Source: Sapria himalayana
Taxonomy: Eukaryota > Streptophyta > Magnoliopsida > Malpighiales > Rafflesiaceae
Reading direction: 5' to 3'
Length of the DNA: 64,000 bases
Assembly (NCBI GenBank): GCA_029783825.1
Contig: JAREIK010000722.1
Coordinates: forward strand, 157,457-221,456
Made by a program: the position numbers and the translations under genes. This document shows positions 1 to 12,040 of this stretch, piece by piece. The notes below the pieces were generated by a model, which was not told the origin of the DNA, made no database searches, and was given only the letters and a program-made list of their open reading frames with translations. Position 1 is the stretch's first letter, and every line of letters begins with the position of its first letter.

Positions 1-1364
1 AAATTTGTATTGTGATTCTAAGCTCAAACTTTCTACAATATGTTGAAAATAGATGAGGCACATGGTTAACACAACATAGGGGTTTTTTTTATGAAAATGT
101 CACCAGGGGAAGTATTATCTATTTGAAAAGTTAGTAAAGAATAACTACCAAACTTCAAATGATCGAGTTTTTGGAAGAAAAAGAAAAAATACTTGAGTTA
201 GATAGACTTATAACCATAATGAAAGCTAAGATTGATGTAATTTTCAATAGTTTGGAGTACAAAAGGGCAAACATCTAAGCTTGAAAGATTTTTTTTTTTT
301 TCCAAACAGTAGGAAATGGTATATTCTCTCTCATATCAAGTAGAATAAGCCAACCTTTTGTGGAAAAAAGGTACATATTTCAATCTAGAATACAATGCCC
401 TAGACCCACATACAACTATCCGAACTTGAAAAAAAAATCATATGAGAGTTATGAGAATGCATAGTAGAATGTGGGTTAATGTTAAATAAATATTGGGAAT
501 AACTAAATGGGATATCAAATGCAAGGAGACTCAAGATCTAATTAAAATGATTCAAAGGAGTAGAAAAGTAATTACTTGAAGATAATATACTAATCTTACT
601 TATAAAGACAAAGAAAAGAAATAATCTTTAGGAGAACCAGATTAAATATATTGAAATAAGGCTAGAACACATGAATGTGCCAATGGAAGATTATTAAAAA
701 GTAAACTTGGACAACTAGCACTATCAATGAAGGAGAAGAGTGGTAAATAAACTATCAAGAAATAATGATACAGATGAAAAGAAGTACATGTCCATCGTAC
801 TTATAAGTGACAAAGTTTTAGAGGGATAAAAAGCATGAAAGAAAGCCAAAAGGAAAACTAAAGTAGAAGAGAAAGTTGTGACTAATAAGATCAAGACTCT
901 TTTCAATGTTACGATATAATCCTCCATGGCACCTAATGTCATGATATTTTTCAAAGCCTCGATATCCATAGAACTCACGGTCCAACTCACCTCAGCCATA
1001 ACAAATGAAGAAAAGGAAAGAGCGAAAGAGATGTAGATTACTCAAAGTAATAATTACAAGGATGTGCAGAGAATGACAATACAAATGAGTAAACAATATG
1101 TCATATAGTAATTATAAAGATTTCTTACTATCTTTCAAAAGTTGAAATTTAATATTTCATTCACCGTAGTATTATCTCTTACACCAAATTATATAAAGTT
1201 CATAAAAGATATAATATGTAACAAGAGAAAGTTTGAGACATATGGAATAGCAAACATGACTGATAAGCAAAATACTATCATCCAACATAAACTCCTAAAA
1301 AGCTGACGGATCCATAAAAATATATGATATCCTATATTATGGGGAGCACACTTTCTAGAAGATG
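1..1364. other. AT-rich DNA without recognised gene
   Basis: No protein family is recognisable. A 91-codon minus-strand frame (724-999) starts ATGGCTGAGG and encodes a hydrophobic stretch rich in L, F and S, but it has no homologue I recognise and no supporting signals. The plus strand around 160-260 is purine-rich with short open stretches that could be an old gag-like or coiled-coil coding relic. This is inference only. Confidence 0.3.
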
Positions 1365-3230
1365 TTTAATGTTCAAATTATTAAATATTCTTATGTATCT
1401 TAGTTATTTGTGATGATGTCTAGGTATGGAAATGATATATTTATGGATCAATTTTATGACTTGAGAGTTTTAGTAGATTTTGATGTTTAATCATAAAATC
1501 GATATTTATGGATGTTTAATTTTCCATTATTCTTAGTTGTGGAAATCTTTTTATGTCACAATCCTACCAAAACGTTAGCACAATCCTTCCATTATGCAAC
1601 ATATTTTTTGTTGTTATGATATTATCATGAAGTTGTAGCTTTTTAAAAAAAAATCTAAATGATTGTGATAATAATTTCGTGTCATAGTAACTATGTACCC
1701 CATTAGTACTAAAAGTTATGGCAATGTCCTAGCACTATAACTTTATCTTTAATATGGCTAAGTAGTCTTAAGTCAGAGTTGTATCTCTTTTACAAAGTTA
1801 TAACTTTTGAACTATAAAAAATTACATTGTAAAAAGTTCAAGTAAAAGCCATGCTAATTATTCATTACCATGACTTTTAAGACTCCAAATGTTATATAAG
1901 GTATGACTCGAGTACAACCATTCCCCAAAGATATGACTTTTGTCCTTAAAAGAAGGTAAAATTATAATTTTTATGTTTAGGCGAATTACAAGTACCATAG
2001 CATCATTGCAGCACCATAGTGATATGATATATGAGAGAAGTCAAGGTTAGTTTCATGTCCACCCATAGTATCATGACCTTTTGAAATACAAGATAAACTA
2101 ATTGTTATGTCATGACTATTTTTTAGCACATCGGTCAAATGATACACATAAGAGAAATTTTCAGTGCCATGATCATTTTCTAATGTCATGGAATATTATG
2201 ATTAAAAGATACTAATGCTAATGTCAAGGTTCTTTTCTAATGTTATGTTTGGTGTTCAAACTATCGAATATTCATCGTTATTTTGGTACTTTATGATGTT
2301 GTTTAGGTATAGAATAAAAAAATTTTGGAATTATTTCATGTCTTTGGAGTTTTGGTGAGTTTTGATGAATAGTCATAAAATCAATAAGTTTTTGGAGGTA
2401 TTTATTCGATAGTGTGGAATAATAAATCTTGCATATTTTTAGCATTTATTATAAGCCAAAATAATATCTAATTGATCTTGACAATCTTTATAGATCACGA
2501 CCCTACCAACTCATGGCACAATCATTCAACTATACAATATATTCTTAGTGGTTGTATTATTAATTAACATGCAGTCATAGTCATACCTATCTCATAAAAT
2601 TTAATCTATGCTATAGCAACTTAAGTACCCAACTAGTGTTTAAGGTCATGTTCAAGTCCAAGTGCAACAACTTCATCTTTAATATGGCTATATAGTCTCA
2701 AGTTAAAGTCATGACCTTTTTACAAAGTCATGACTTTTGAGCTATATAAAGTTAAATAGCCAAAACTACTCAGACCAAAAGCATTACTATTATTCTAAGT
2801 TGTGACTTTTGAGATACTAAATGTTATAGAAGATATTACTCAAGTATGGTTATTTTCAAATGTCTAGCTCTTGTCCTTAAAGAAAGGTAAATCAATAACT
2901 TTTATGCTCAAGCTAATTGCTAGAATTGTCATTCTTATTGTGTCATGGAAATATGATATATGAGAGAAGAGAAAGCTAGTGTCATGAATATCCATAGCAC
3001 TATAGACACTTGAAGACATATGAAAAGAAAAAATTATGTTGGGCTACTTTCTAGTGTCGTGTACATTGGATGTACAAGTCCTTAGTGAAAATGCTATCTC
3101 ACAATGACATGACCATATAATAATCAAGAATGACTAATACCAATGTTGTGGCTTTATCATAATGTCACATCCATATATCAATATGAGAAGTCATTCACCA
3201 TACTGTGGCTATTTCCCAATATCACAACTC
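1365..3230. repeat. Divergent direct tandem duplication, two units of about 0.9 kb
   Basis: Two successive segments (roughly 1365-2250 and 2251-3230) share the same order of landmarks. These are an ATTATTAAATATTC/ACTATCGAATATTC start, a GATGTCTAGGTAT/GTTGTTTAGGTAT motif, a 'cctaccaa...cacaatc' motif (1563 and 2500), 'tctttaatatggcta' (1745 and 2684), and 'cttaaagaaggtaaa' (about 1950 and 2877). The offset grows from about 885 to 940 bp, so indels have accumulated. Short 'gtcatgactttt' phrases recur in both units. No coding frame survives. It could be a decayed satellite pair or a duplicated LTR-like segment. Confidence 0.6.
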
Positions 3231-3904
3231 TTTATTAAAAGACAAGAAGGAAAACACATGAATTTGTGGCCATTTCATAGTGCCACAACTTTATGTTATA
3301 GAGAAATTTATCCCAAGTCATGGTTGTTTCAAGCATCATGACTTTCTTTTGAAAGTAATGACTTCTTACTTCTAGTAATGAAAAATTATCTAAGTATAAA
3401 AGTAAAAGATAGAGAAATTCAAGGGTATCTTTCTCTTTTTTTTCCTCTTTCTCTATACAACAAGCAAAGCCAAAGAAACTACCAAGCCCTAATGGCAAAT
3501 TTTACTTTCCCTAGGAGTTCCATAGGTAAGCAAGGAATGTGAGACTTATTAGAATCCATAGAGTTGGGAGCATAACTCTCATATCCACCTTCTCTAGGAT
3601 AGATATAGAAATTTATACCAAAATAGCATGAGTTTAGGATTTGTGTAATTAGAATATATATGATATCAAATGAGTTTTATTTAAGAATGAATGTGTTTGT
3701 TTATTTTATATCATGGATATTGATAGATAATGATTAAATATAATTTAAACTATGGTTTAAACTATTGATAGGTTTATATGAGTTACTAGAGGTGGATGAT
3801 GATAGGTAAATCATAGGGCACACTCACACATACGATAGCAAGGAAAATGACAATACTTATAACTATAATGCATGAGATAGACCTATACATTGAACCTAAA
3901 ATTT
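3231..3904. other. AT-rich spacer
   Basis: An 87-codon minus-strand frame (3235-3498) has no recognised homology, and its tail is a K/E-rich low-complexity stretch (antisense of a 'ctctttttttcctctttctc' tract at 3431-3453). No gene, RNA or element boundary is visible. Confidence 0.3.
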
Positions 3905-4690
3905 AGGTATATTAATTATCACAAGTATGATGCTTATGAAGCTAAAAATATGAATACATTTATATGTCAATCCATTTATATGAAGCTAAAATTGGGATGA
4001 ATGTTATATACAATTTTTTTAGGGGTTCACCTTTAGTGTGTGAGTCACATCCTCACTAAAAAGGATAGACAAGTAATCCTCAAGACATGCATGAGTGTGT
4101 GCTTACAAGTATGGTGAAGAAAATTCTTTTATGTTTCTTTTACACATATGGTTCCCATTGGTGAACTTTGAGGGAAGTAAGTGTTAATTGTGCAAGTATG
4201 GTGCTTATGAATCCTAAAGTCTAAATACATACAAATTATGTCAATCTTTAGTCTTTAAGACATGTGAGGTTAGGTAATAAGAGTATGCATGTGATGCAAC
4301 CATCAAGGGATATAGATGAAGTTGCCTGAAAAATATGGAAATGTGAATGACTCTTAAGTAGGGATGAATTATTATTTTAGTGGTGACATACCAATGGGCA
4401 ACAATGAGTGGACCACCATTAGGAATGGCTCAATGGCGATAACAATCTTATATATTATTAGGGCAAAAAGTTTTTACAAAATACTACAACCTTTATTTTA
4501 TGTCTAACATAATATATGTTGAGTAACTTAGACATCATAACATATATTAAATGAATAATCTTAGGGACCTAAGATTATCTAATAATCCAAATATCAATTT
4601 TATTAAAAATGAGTTGTCTCATTATTGATTGACTAAACTACCAAAATAATTCTTATTTGATCGATATCTAGATGAAAGTCTATTTTACTA
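3905..4690. repeat. Left copy of an 0.8 kb dispersed direct repeat
   Basis: This pairs with 7478-8280 in the same orientation. Shared ordered landmarks include 'tatgatgcttatgaagc' against 'tctgacacttacaaaat', the phrase 'gttcaccttta...agtcaca' against 'cccacctttag...agtcaca', 'taataagagt.tgcat' (about 4276 and 7870), 'catactacaacc'-like text (4480 and 8080), and a common 3' end 'gatgaaagtctatt'. Within each copy the phrase 'agtatg(a/g)(t/c)(g/a)c' followed by 'aaatac' occurs twice about 290 bp apart, so the unit contains an older internal duplication. It is not recognised as an LTR, since no TG/CA ends or primer site are visible. Confidence 0.55.
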
Positions 4691-4859
4691 CTTATATGAC
4701 CCATGTACTTTCAGGTCACATTGTTGATATATTCTTATTAATGACCTTTTGGGATATCACCTAATCGATAAAATTAGGTGAGGTAACAATGTCATAGTAA
4801 AATTTTAGCACTATTATTTTGAATTATTTAGTTTGTTTAGTCAATTTAATCTTTCCAAA

Positions 4860-6046
4860 TCTAATTGCTAAGTCTCTTTAACTTGTTTGAAAGTGAATGG
4901 TTGTATTTTGGATTTTAGCTTGTTTCTTTTTCTATTTTAGCCACCAATCTACAAAGTAAGAATATATAGTCAATATTTCTCCAAATACTTAAGTAACAAA
5001 CTCAAGGAGCTACAAGATTAGAATGAAGTAAACAAAATTCATTTTGGAAAACATGCAATAAAAGTGAGTTAAAACATCCTAAACTATCATTATAATGAGA
5101 TTTATCATGTTAATAAAGTAACTTTTAATATGAACCATTTTAGAGACTAGTAGCAATCCTATTATCAATTGGATGATAGTTATAGAAACTAGAGATATAA
5201 AATCTATGAAGAGATAACATAATATGAATCTCAACCAAATTCAAAATCTTATTGGACAACTAACATTAAGAATCATTGAGAGAATTGAGAAGAGACGATG
5301 ATGCTGAGGATGAAATGTTATGACAATGGAATGGGAAAGATGAAATCTTAGATAGGTTTAAGCTCAAAGAAAGTATTGCATCAAAAATCCCTATAGCTAA
5401 TATTGAACTGGTTATGGCTAAAAATTCTAGAAAAGAAAATTGAGGATACATCCTCAATTATTCAAGGTAAAAAGACAAAATGAATGATGACTTTTTGTAG
5501 CTAATATGAAAATACTCGTGATAGAAAAACTTGAAGAGGAAATCAAAGATATAACCTAAATTAATAAAGAAGATGAAGTTGAAGTAGGTGATGAAATTTC
5601 CATGGCTAGTATGGAGACTTGTGGTAAAAAAAATTTGAAGAGGAAATCAAAGATATGGTATCAATTATATAAGAAGAAGATGAAGTAAATCATGATATTT
5701 TAGTGGCTGATATGGAGAAAGTTTCATAGGAGTGAGAGTAAGAGGCTAAAAATGCCATGACACTCATTAATATCAAAGCATGAGAGAAAACAAAGAATAG
5801 GAACTCCATCAAAAATATTTTCATGGACGAGGGTATTGAAAAAATCACTCTTCCAACATCCAATATTGATATATAGTGCTAAGATGGATAGTGGAGATTT
5901 CTAATGAAAAGAAAGAAGTTTTGAAGGTCTAGCTATGGATATTAAATATAGTACTACTTTAGAGGAAACCCAAATATTTTGTATTGCTTGTGTGATGAAA
6001 TATGATTATTGTGAGAATAAAGTTATATGTATATATTTACACTTAG
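4860..6046 (+). pseudogene. Possible decayed acidic, repetitive ORF (unrecognised)
   Basis: The plus strand is purine-rich. Near 5490-5740 it carries direct repeats built on 'gaagaggaaatcaaagata' (about 5534 and 5637), each followed by 'gaagatgaagt' and by 'atggctagtatggag'-like text. Read through frameshifts and stops this gives E/D/K-rich peptide with repeated MASMET-like and EEIKDM-like segments. That suggests an old repetitive protein gene or retroelement gag, but no family can be assigned and no long frame remains. Confidence 0.25.
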
Positions 6047-6047
6047 A

Positions 6048-6063
6048 CCCCCCCCCCCCCCCC
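6048..6063 (+). repeat. C16 homopolymer
   Basis: An uninterrupted run of 16 C in otherwise AT-rich DNA. It could be real, or a sequencing or assembly length artefact. Confidence 0.9.
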
Positions 6064-6111
6064 ACATAATAATAGTAGATTAAAATCAACTACTATTCAG
6101 AATCGTTTTCC

Positions 6112-6330
6112 CAAAGCCGTGATAGGTTTTCAGAGTCATACCTTTAGTATTACAAAAAGAAATAACTCATCAGAATTTACATGACAAAGCCATGATGACT
6201 TTTCAGAGCCATGAATTTAGTATAGAAGGAAAAACATCAAAAAAGATAGATGATAAGGTCATGGTAACTTTTTAGAGTCACTACATTTGTGCTATAGAAA
6301 AAAAAGCATTACAAAAGCTATATGGAAAAA
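6112..6330 (+). repeat. Short tandem repeat, about 70-bp unit, three copies
   Basis: Units begin near 6112, 6185 and 6254 with 'aag(c/g)c(g/c)(t/a)tgat', continue with 'ttttcagagtcat' or its variants, then 'tttagtat' and an A-rich tail. A fourth degraded unit may begin near 6325. The 'catgactttt' phrase links it to text in the 1.4-3.3 kb duplication. Confidence 0.55.
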
Positions 6331-6484
6331 CCATGACTTTGATCTTGATGCAATGCAATGACTTGGAAAATACTACTTCCATAATGCTATGACTTTTAAT
6401 TTATAGAAGAAACACAAACTCATTAAGTTATGACTTTCAATTATCAAATCATGACTATAAATATCTATCACTTAATCTCCTTCA

Positions 6485-6492
6485 CATAAAAT
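6485..6492. repeat. Left 8-bp target duplication CATAAAAT
   Basis: Identical to 7121-7128; together they bracket the hAT-type element 6493-7120. Confidence 0.85.
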
Positions 6493-7120
6493 TAGAGGTG
6501 TTGAATGTGTGACTCATTTAATAATATATTTATATATCTATCTTCTCGAGTATAAGATAAAAATTAGAGGTGTCTCTATCATACAGCCATTCCACCATGT
6601 CATGTCATGCACAGCATGCACGGTGGCATGTTCCACTAGCCTAACACGACATGGTGGGCATGGCCTAATGCACTGTTGTGCTCATTTGTGCTGAAATCCA
6701 AAGATGCACTGGTCATGCTTCTTCTCCATTACCTGATAGTAGCACGACAAAGTGCACGACATTGATAGCTGAATGCTTATGGGTAGTTGACTTGTGGCCA
6801 GCCAATTACAACCGACAACGTGACCAATTGTATTAAAAAAATGTATTGCCCCATGATGGGGTGGTTGAATTTGTCTTAGAACAAAAATTTTGACTGCCCA
6901 GGTGACCATCCAAAGGGGACCCCATCGGGCGGCCACCTAGGTCAGTTTACCATGCCACTGAGCCAGGCACATGGGCCATGCCTTGTCCTAAATGAGACAT
7001 GGCTCATGCCAACCCAGCACGTCATGAACCATGTCATTGGGCAGCCCAACCTGGCCCGAGGCATAGTTCTAGACTATGCTATGTTGGAGGAAAGCACTAC
7101 TGATCCATTTGACACCTCTA
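6493..7120. mobile_element. Non-autonomous hAT-type element (TAGAGGTGT family), 628 bp
   Basis: The ends are inverted: left TAGAGGTGT and right ACACCTCTA, flanked by the perfect 8-bp duplication CATAAAAT. An 8-bp duplication with short TIRs is characteristic of hAT elements. The interior is much more GC-rich than its surroundings, with many 'catgcca', 'gggca', 'ggccatg' phrases in both orientations (self-complementary, MITE-like), and has no transposase. A second 'agaggtgtc' at 6565 may mark an older nested end. Short frames inside (6509-6694 plus, 6682-6936 minus) are by-products of this composition. Relatives in this window lie at 8903-9426, 36959-40337 and 63133-63603. Confidence 0.85.
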
Positions 7121-7128
7121 CATAAAAT
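7121..7128. repeat. Right 8-bp target duplication CATAAAAT
   Basis: Perfect match to 6485-6492, immediately after the terminal CTCTA of the element. Confidence 0.85.
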
Positions 7129-7477
7129 CTCTAAATTTCTAGCAATGTCATGACAACACAGCTTAATTCTCTCATTTTTGTTGACTAAATAATGGAAGGA
7201 AGAAAAGTATTGAAGAAAAATCTCATGAAAACAAGCAGTTAGAGGAACAAGGAAGAGACATAATCCTGCACTACAAAAATATCACCCAAAGTCATGGGTT
7301 CACATGATGACATTTGTTATAAACATTTAGCAGATATGAATGTATTTCATACTATGTAAAAAGAAGTTTATTGAGGAGAGGAGATTCAATGAATTTATTG
7401 TTGAATTCATTTTCATATGCATGTGACATATGTAAGAAAAAAGTAGATTATTACAATAGAATATGGTGTTTTAATTT

Positions 7478-8280
7478 TGATATGTTAATCATCATGAGTC
7501 TGACACTTACAAAATTAAAAGTATAAATACTTTTATATATCATTCCATTGTACACATCTCAGAGGGACTAGTTCTCAATTGGGATGTCTATTATAAAGAA
7601 CATTATTCCAAGAACCCACCTTTAGTATGATAGTCACATCATTACTGAGGAGGATGGTGCTAGACAATCCTTATGTGCAAGTGTGTTATGACTTGCAAGA
7701 TGGTGACATCCCTTGTGACCTTGTGAGTTCCTTTACTCATATGGTTCTCATCAGTGAAACTTGAAGGAATCATATGTTAATTATGTTAGTATGACACTTA
7801 CAAAGCCGAAAATGTAAATACTTACAAACTATACCAATCATTGATCTTTATGATAATAGAGACTAATGAATAAGAGTGTGCATATGAAGTAATAATCAAA
7901 AAAAAATTAAGGAATCTACCTAAAAGGTATGAGATTAGAAATGACCCTCATGCATAGATAAATTATTATCTTCATAGTGATGTACGAATGGGATAACTAC
8001 GAGGGGGCCACCATTGAGAACAACTCAATGATGATAACCACCTAGTAAGCTAATAAGTCAAGAGATCATTGCATAATACCACAACCTTCATTCTATGTCC
8101 AACATAATATATATTGAATGACTTAGTGGTAACACATAAATTAAATAAATATATCTTGGACGTAAATTTATTTAACAATATGAATATCTACTATACTTAA
8201 AATAGGTTATCACTTGTTGAATACTCAAACTATTAATACAATTCATATGAGATTGATATATGGATGAAAGTCTATTATAA
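7478..8280. repeat. Right copy of the 0.8 kb dispersed direct repeat
   Basis: Pairs with 3905-4690 (landmarks given there). The match stops at 'gatgaaagtctattataa', exactly where the CACTA element begins. In the left copy the homologous text continues ('agtctattttactactt'), so the CACTA element appears to have inserted into this copy. The sequence beyond the other CACTA end is a CA microsatellite and does not resume the repeat, so the right flank has been lost or rearranged. Confidence 0.55.
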
Positions 8281-8620
8281 CACTATAAGAAAAAAAATGA
8301 CATTAGAAATGACCAAATCCATTTTTAATTCAATTGTTAAGTTGAATTAGCGATCTCAATAGATTCTATTTCTAAAATGCTCCTTTCTAAATTTTAGAAA
8401 TAAAAAATGCATAGGCATTTCTAAAATGTGGGATGGAAAATTTCCATTTCTAATTTTAGTGATGGAAACGGGATCTCAAATATCATTTTTATTTTGATAC
8501 TAAAATCGTGATGGAATAAAATAGAAATTCAAGATCTGTATCTAAATTATACATGAATTTTGAAATGCAAATTTTCATTTCTATTTTCTACAAAATGAAC
8601 ATATCCCATATGTTGTAGTT
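8281..8620. repeat. CACTA subterminal repeat zone (coding 3' side)
   Basis: Starts with the terminal CACTATAAG, then repeated 'tttctaaa', 'gatggaaa', 'ccatttctaatt' words in alternating orientation. The same layout occurs at 56866-57200 and, without the terminus, from 61790. By analogy with En/Spm these would be transposase-binding repeats. Confidence 0.6.
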
Positions 8621-8902
8621 TTTGTATGCTATATAAACAATACATATACATACAAAACCCATATACTCTACAATCCTATAAGTACATGTACTTATTATTC
8701 ATTCAATGGCATTCACATTTCACTATAGAGTAACACACCAAATAGTAAACATCAAAGTCTATAAATTACAGTAAACATTAATAACTTCAAAAAACAATAA
8801 CATAAAAACCAAAAGTTCACCACACAATTTTTCATTGCAAAAAAAGTAATAATAAAACATCACAAACAACTACGAGTCCTTATCGAGGTGAGTATCATCC
8901 AC

Positions 8903-9426
8903 TATATGTGTCAAATGGGCCAGGAGGCCTGGGCCTGACCCTAAGCCCAACACAATTCAACTATGCATGGCCTGGCACGACATGCTACAGTGCCGCGTCT
9001 GGGCCCATGCATGGATGACCCTCGGCATGAATCGTGCCATGTCGTGCTAGGCATGGCACGGATGCCAAGCATGTGGCACGTCACAAAAACTTGCACCAAA
9101 TGATGCCCGATAGGGGGAGGATGTAACGACGCCTGATTGGCGACATAACATCATGCCCGATGGGTGAGGGTGGCATGGAAGTGTGTCGCCCGAACCCCTA
9201 TTTTTTTTTTAAAAAAATACCCAACCTGACCCAAACTACTATGCCCGACCCAGCCCAAACAAACTCAAACCTGGGTGGATTCTAGGCCATGGACCATGCC
9301 AAGCCTGCCTTCTTAAAAACCATGTCGTGCCAGGCACGACATGGTACTGTAGTGTGTTGTGTCTGGCACAGCACGCCATCCCAGTTGGGCCAAAAAATGT
9401 CTGACCTGGCCTATTTGACACCTCTA
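8903..9426. mobile_element. Non-autonomous hAT-type element nested in CACTA, 524 bp
   Basis: The left end TATATGTGTCAAAT and right end TTTGACACCTCTA are imperfect inverses of the TAGAGGTGTCAAA terminus used elsewhere in the window. Flanking octamers TCATCCAC and TCTTCCAA agree at 6 of 8 positions. The related CACTA copy at 57480-57540 reads through this point without the insert ('attgtcc...gatttgg'), which marks the insertion site. The interior is GC-rich with 'ggcatggcacg' and 'catgccaagc' inverted phrases and carries no coding sequence. Frames at 9239-9421 and 9289-9474 are compositional. Confidence 0.7.
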
Positions 9427-9512
9427 ATCTTCCAAAGCTATAGATGGATATTCTTTATAATGATAAAAAATTGATGAGGTCTCTGCCAACTTGCAAATTT
9501 TGTTTTCTATCT

Positions 9513-9812
9513 TCAAAATCTTCTATTGCATTTTCTTCTCTCTTTTTTATTATTTATTCCTCTCTTTTCATTCTTTCCGCTTTTCTTTTCATTCTTTCTT
9601 CCTCTCATTTTTTTCATTTCTTTAATTTTCTTTTGAATCTCTTGATTCTTTTGTTGTACCTTCTCATTTTTTCCTTTCAATGCAATACAAATTTCCTGCA
9701 TCTCCACATATAATCTCTCATCAAATAAATTATTATAATTGGAAGAAGATGATGAAGAACTCCAAACAGAACCTGAATAAAATGTAAATGAATGGGTACC
9801 AAGACCAAACAC
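9513..9812 (-). pseudogene. Transposase_24-like (En/Spm second ORF) C-terminal fragment
   Basis: A 99-codon minus-strand frame begins MFGLGTHSFTFYSG, resembling the conserved 'RV.GLG......' block of plant Ptta/En/Spm accessory transposases (pfam03004 type). A serine-rich linker follows, then a long K/E/Q/R-rich heptad-like segment (residues 40-99) typical of their C-terminal coiled coil. It lies between the TNP2-type gene and the element end, the usual place for the second En/Spm ORF. The equivalent region in the third copy is at about 62460-62640 and is broken. Assignment rests on the GLG block, the coiled coil and position, so it is moderate. Confidence 0.5.
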
Positions 9813-9819
9813 TAGCCTT

Positions 9820-11330
9820 TTTTTGGGTCAACTCCAAAAGCCTAAAGGTAAATATGCTCAATATCAATCTATGACATCTTTGTAGAATGATCTATCAATT
9901 GTGAAACAATGACAACTATGTTCTCAATAGCTTTCTACAATTGTTAGAATACAACATAAATCATTATTACTATATTCAGATAAAATTTATACCAACACAT
10001 GAAACTATCAACACCCTACTAAAACTTAATATAAAAATGAAGATAGTCATTATATTTAACGAGTTCATATGTGATAACTCATCAGTTATGGTAAAAAAAA
10101 TACTTGATTTATATATTATTTCTTCTGAATGCCAAAAATTTAATTTTTTATACAATATTTTCTTTCATTAATTACAATTTACATATGACACTACAAGTAG
10201 AAATTAAGAAACTCATATTAAATATTATTTGACTGCTTATCCATAAATGATTCATCCTTCTTCTTGCGCATTCGCATAAATACCTCAAATTATGTTGGTG
10301 AATGTCCCAATCTAGTCTCCTAAAAATAAATAATAATTAATAATGAGATGCATGATATATTATCATACATTTATTATCATTTAAATTCACAAAGTTCATA
10401 TCATAATAAATTAGGAAAGATAATTTTACCAAATCTACTGAATATTGGTAGGTTGCCTTTGAACCTCCAATATGTTTCAAAGTACCTGATACTTCACCTT
10501 ATTTCTCTGATCGATAATTGTGTGATGCAATCTAGGACAAGACCTTGAATTCCTCACTATTCTAGTATTCTCGCCATTTGATCCAAACATTAAGAAAAAA
10601 AAACTATTTAGTTTTGCATCTTAACCATATTTTTTTAATTTACCAAACTTGTCATTGTATTTGACATTATCAACATGTTTCCATGTATCCTTCACCAAGA
10701 TCAACAAAGCATTATTCAATTTATTTTTTTTTGTAAAAAATAAAAAAATAATGATACATTATAATGCAATTATTTTCATAGAATATTAGACCAAATTGAA
10801 TTACTAGTAAATATATCAAAATTGTACTTCCAATTCTTCCCAAATATATTTTTTCTTAATTTTGAATACTTTGCTCCACTCTATATGATCCACAATTAGT
10901 TTCTCTTTAATTATCTTCTTAGTTATATGATAAGTAGAAGAAATAAACCTATAAATAATTTAACATCAACATGTACATATACATATCAACAAAATACACT
11001 CATATTTCTGCTACTAAATTAATAGTTTATTCTTTTTTATTTCTTATCCAAAGCTTCCTAATGAAAATATTATTTTAATTCTCAATTATAATATTCAATA
11101 AGTAGAAACATCATAAATTGTTATTAAATAAAAATTATCATATTTTAATCTTAATCATTTACTTATATTTTTATTCATAGTTGTTATTTAAATTTTTTAT
11201 AAATGAAAATAATAAAAAATGATAATGCATGTATGTAGTAAATTTCTAAAAGCTATGTACTGTTTATTATCAATTATGGGCTGAATGAAGATTTTTTGAT
11301 AATTTGGCATGCAATTTCAAACTATGGATT
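9820..11330. other. CACTA interior, no confident gene
   Basis: AT-rich sequence conserved in order with the second copy (57600-58860). For example 'gtcccaatctagtctcctaaaaataaat' at about 10305 corresponds to text at about 57882, and 'gaatattggtaggt' at 10440 to 58015. It probably holds introns and exons of the second transposon gene on the minus strand, but no frame longer than about 76 codons remains and no domain is recognisable. Confidence 0.4.
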
Positions 11331-11331
11331 A

Positions 11332-11619
11332 TTAATATCTAGTTGTTATCAATGTCGTAGTACAAACACATGGGCCTCTATTGATATGTGAGATAGATCT
11401 AACAATACATTCCAATGCAAAATGAGAAGAAGATGGAATATGAGTGATAGTCAATCCATGTGTCTTATGATGAGGTGATACCAACATATCCTCTATACGT
11501 ATAGGAGAATGTGAAAAGATGTTTATAGTGATGTCGTCACTGAAAAATATTGAATTCCTCCTCAATGAACTGTTAGTTGACTTCATGTACCCTTGCCCAC
11601 AATTGAGATGCTTGGCCAC
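11332..11619 (-). pseudogene. CACTA second-gene exon remnant (unrecognised)
   Basis: A 95-codon minus-strand frame, H/S/T-rich, with no recognised domain. A homologous but broken region lies at about 58900-59190 in the second copy ('tatgtcataatgagttgatgc' there, 'tgtcttatgatgaggtgatacc' here). Conservation of position supports real ancestral coding or transcribed sequence of the element, but the function is unknown. Confidence 0.35.
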
Positions 11620-11839
11620 TTGAATTGTTACTTCTCATACCTAATTCAAGTTATATAAACATCAAAAAAAAAAATACAAAGACAATAAAAACACATAATG
11701 AAAATGTTATTATAACAAACCATAATAATAAACATAATGACATTCACAAATGCAAATTTTTTTTTCATTTAACACCCAAATTATAACATCTACAAAATAA
11801 GCAAAAAGACCATAACATGGAAGTCAATAAATGTCTGCT

Positions 11840-12040
11840 CATCATTAGAAATTTCTAACAAATCATCTTCATCTACATATTCAGCCTCATCTGATTATGC
11901 AATTAATTCATATTCATTGTCTTATTCAACATGGTCATTATCAATGTCCAAATTATTTTCATCTTCACCAAATAATATTTGAAGTTCATCGTATGCCATA
12001 AGATTGATTGGATGAAGTTCCATATTATTTTCTTGAAATA
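11840..12040 (-). pseudogene. Acidic tail of the CACTA transposase
   Basis: The minus strand reads as D/E/N-rich peptide (antisense of 'atcttcatctac', 'ttattttcatcttcacc' and similar text). Such acidic C-terminal tails follow DUF4216 in plant CACTA TNPD proteins. The second copy has matching text at about 59400-59580. Stops interrupt it. Confidence 0.4.

Noticed and set aside
9239..9474. Two short frames on opposite strands
   Set aside because: They lie inside the GC-rich self-complementary hAT element and mirror each other.
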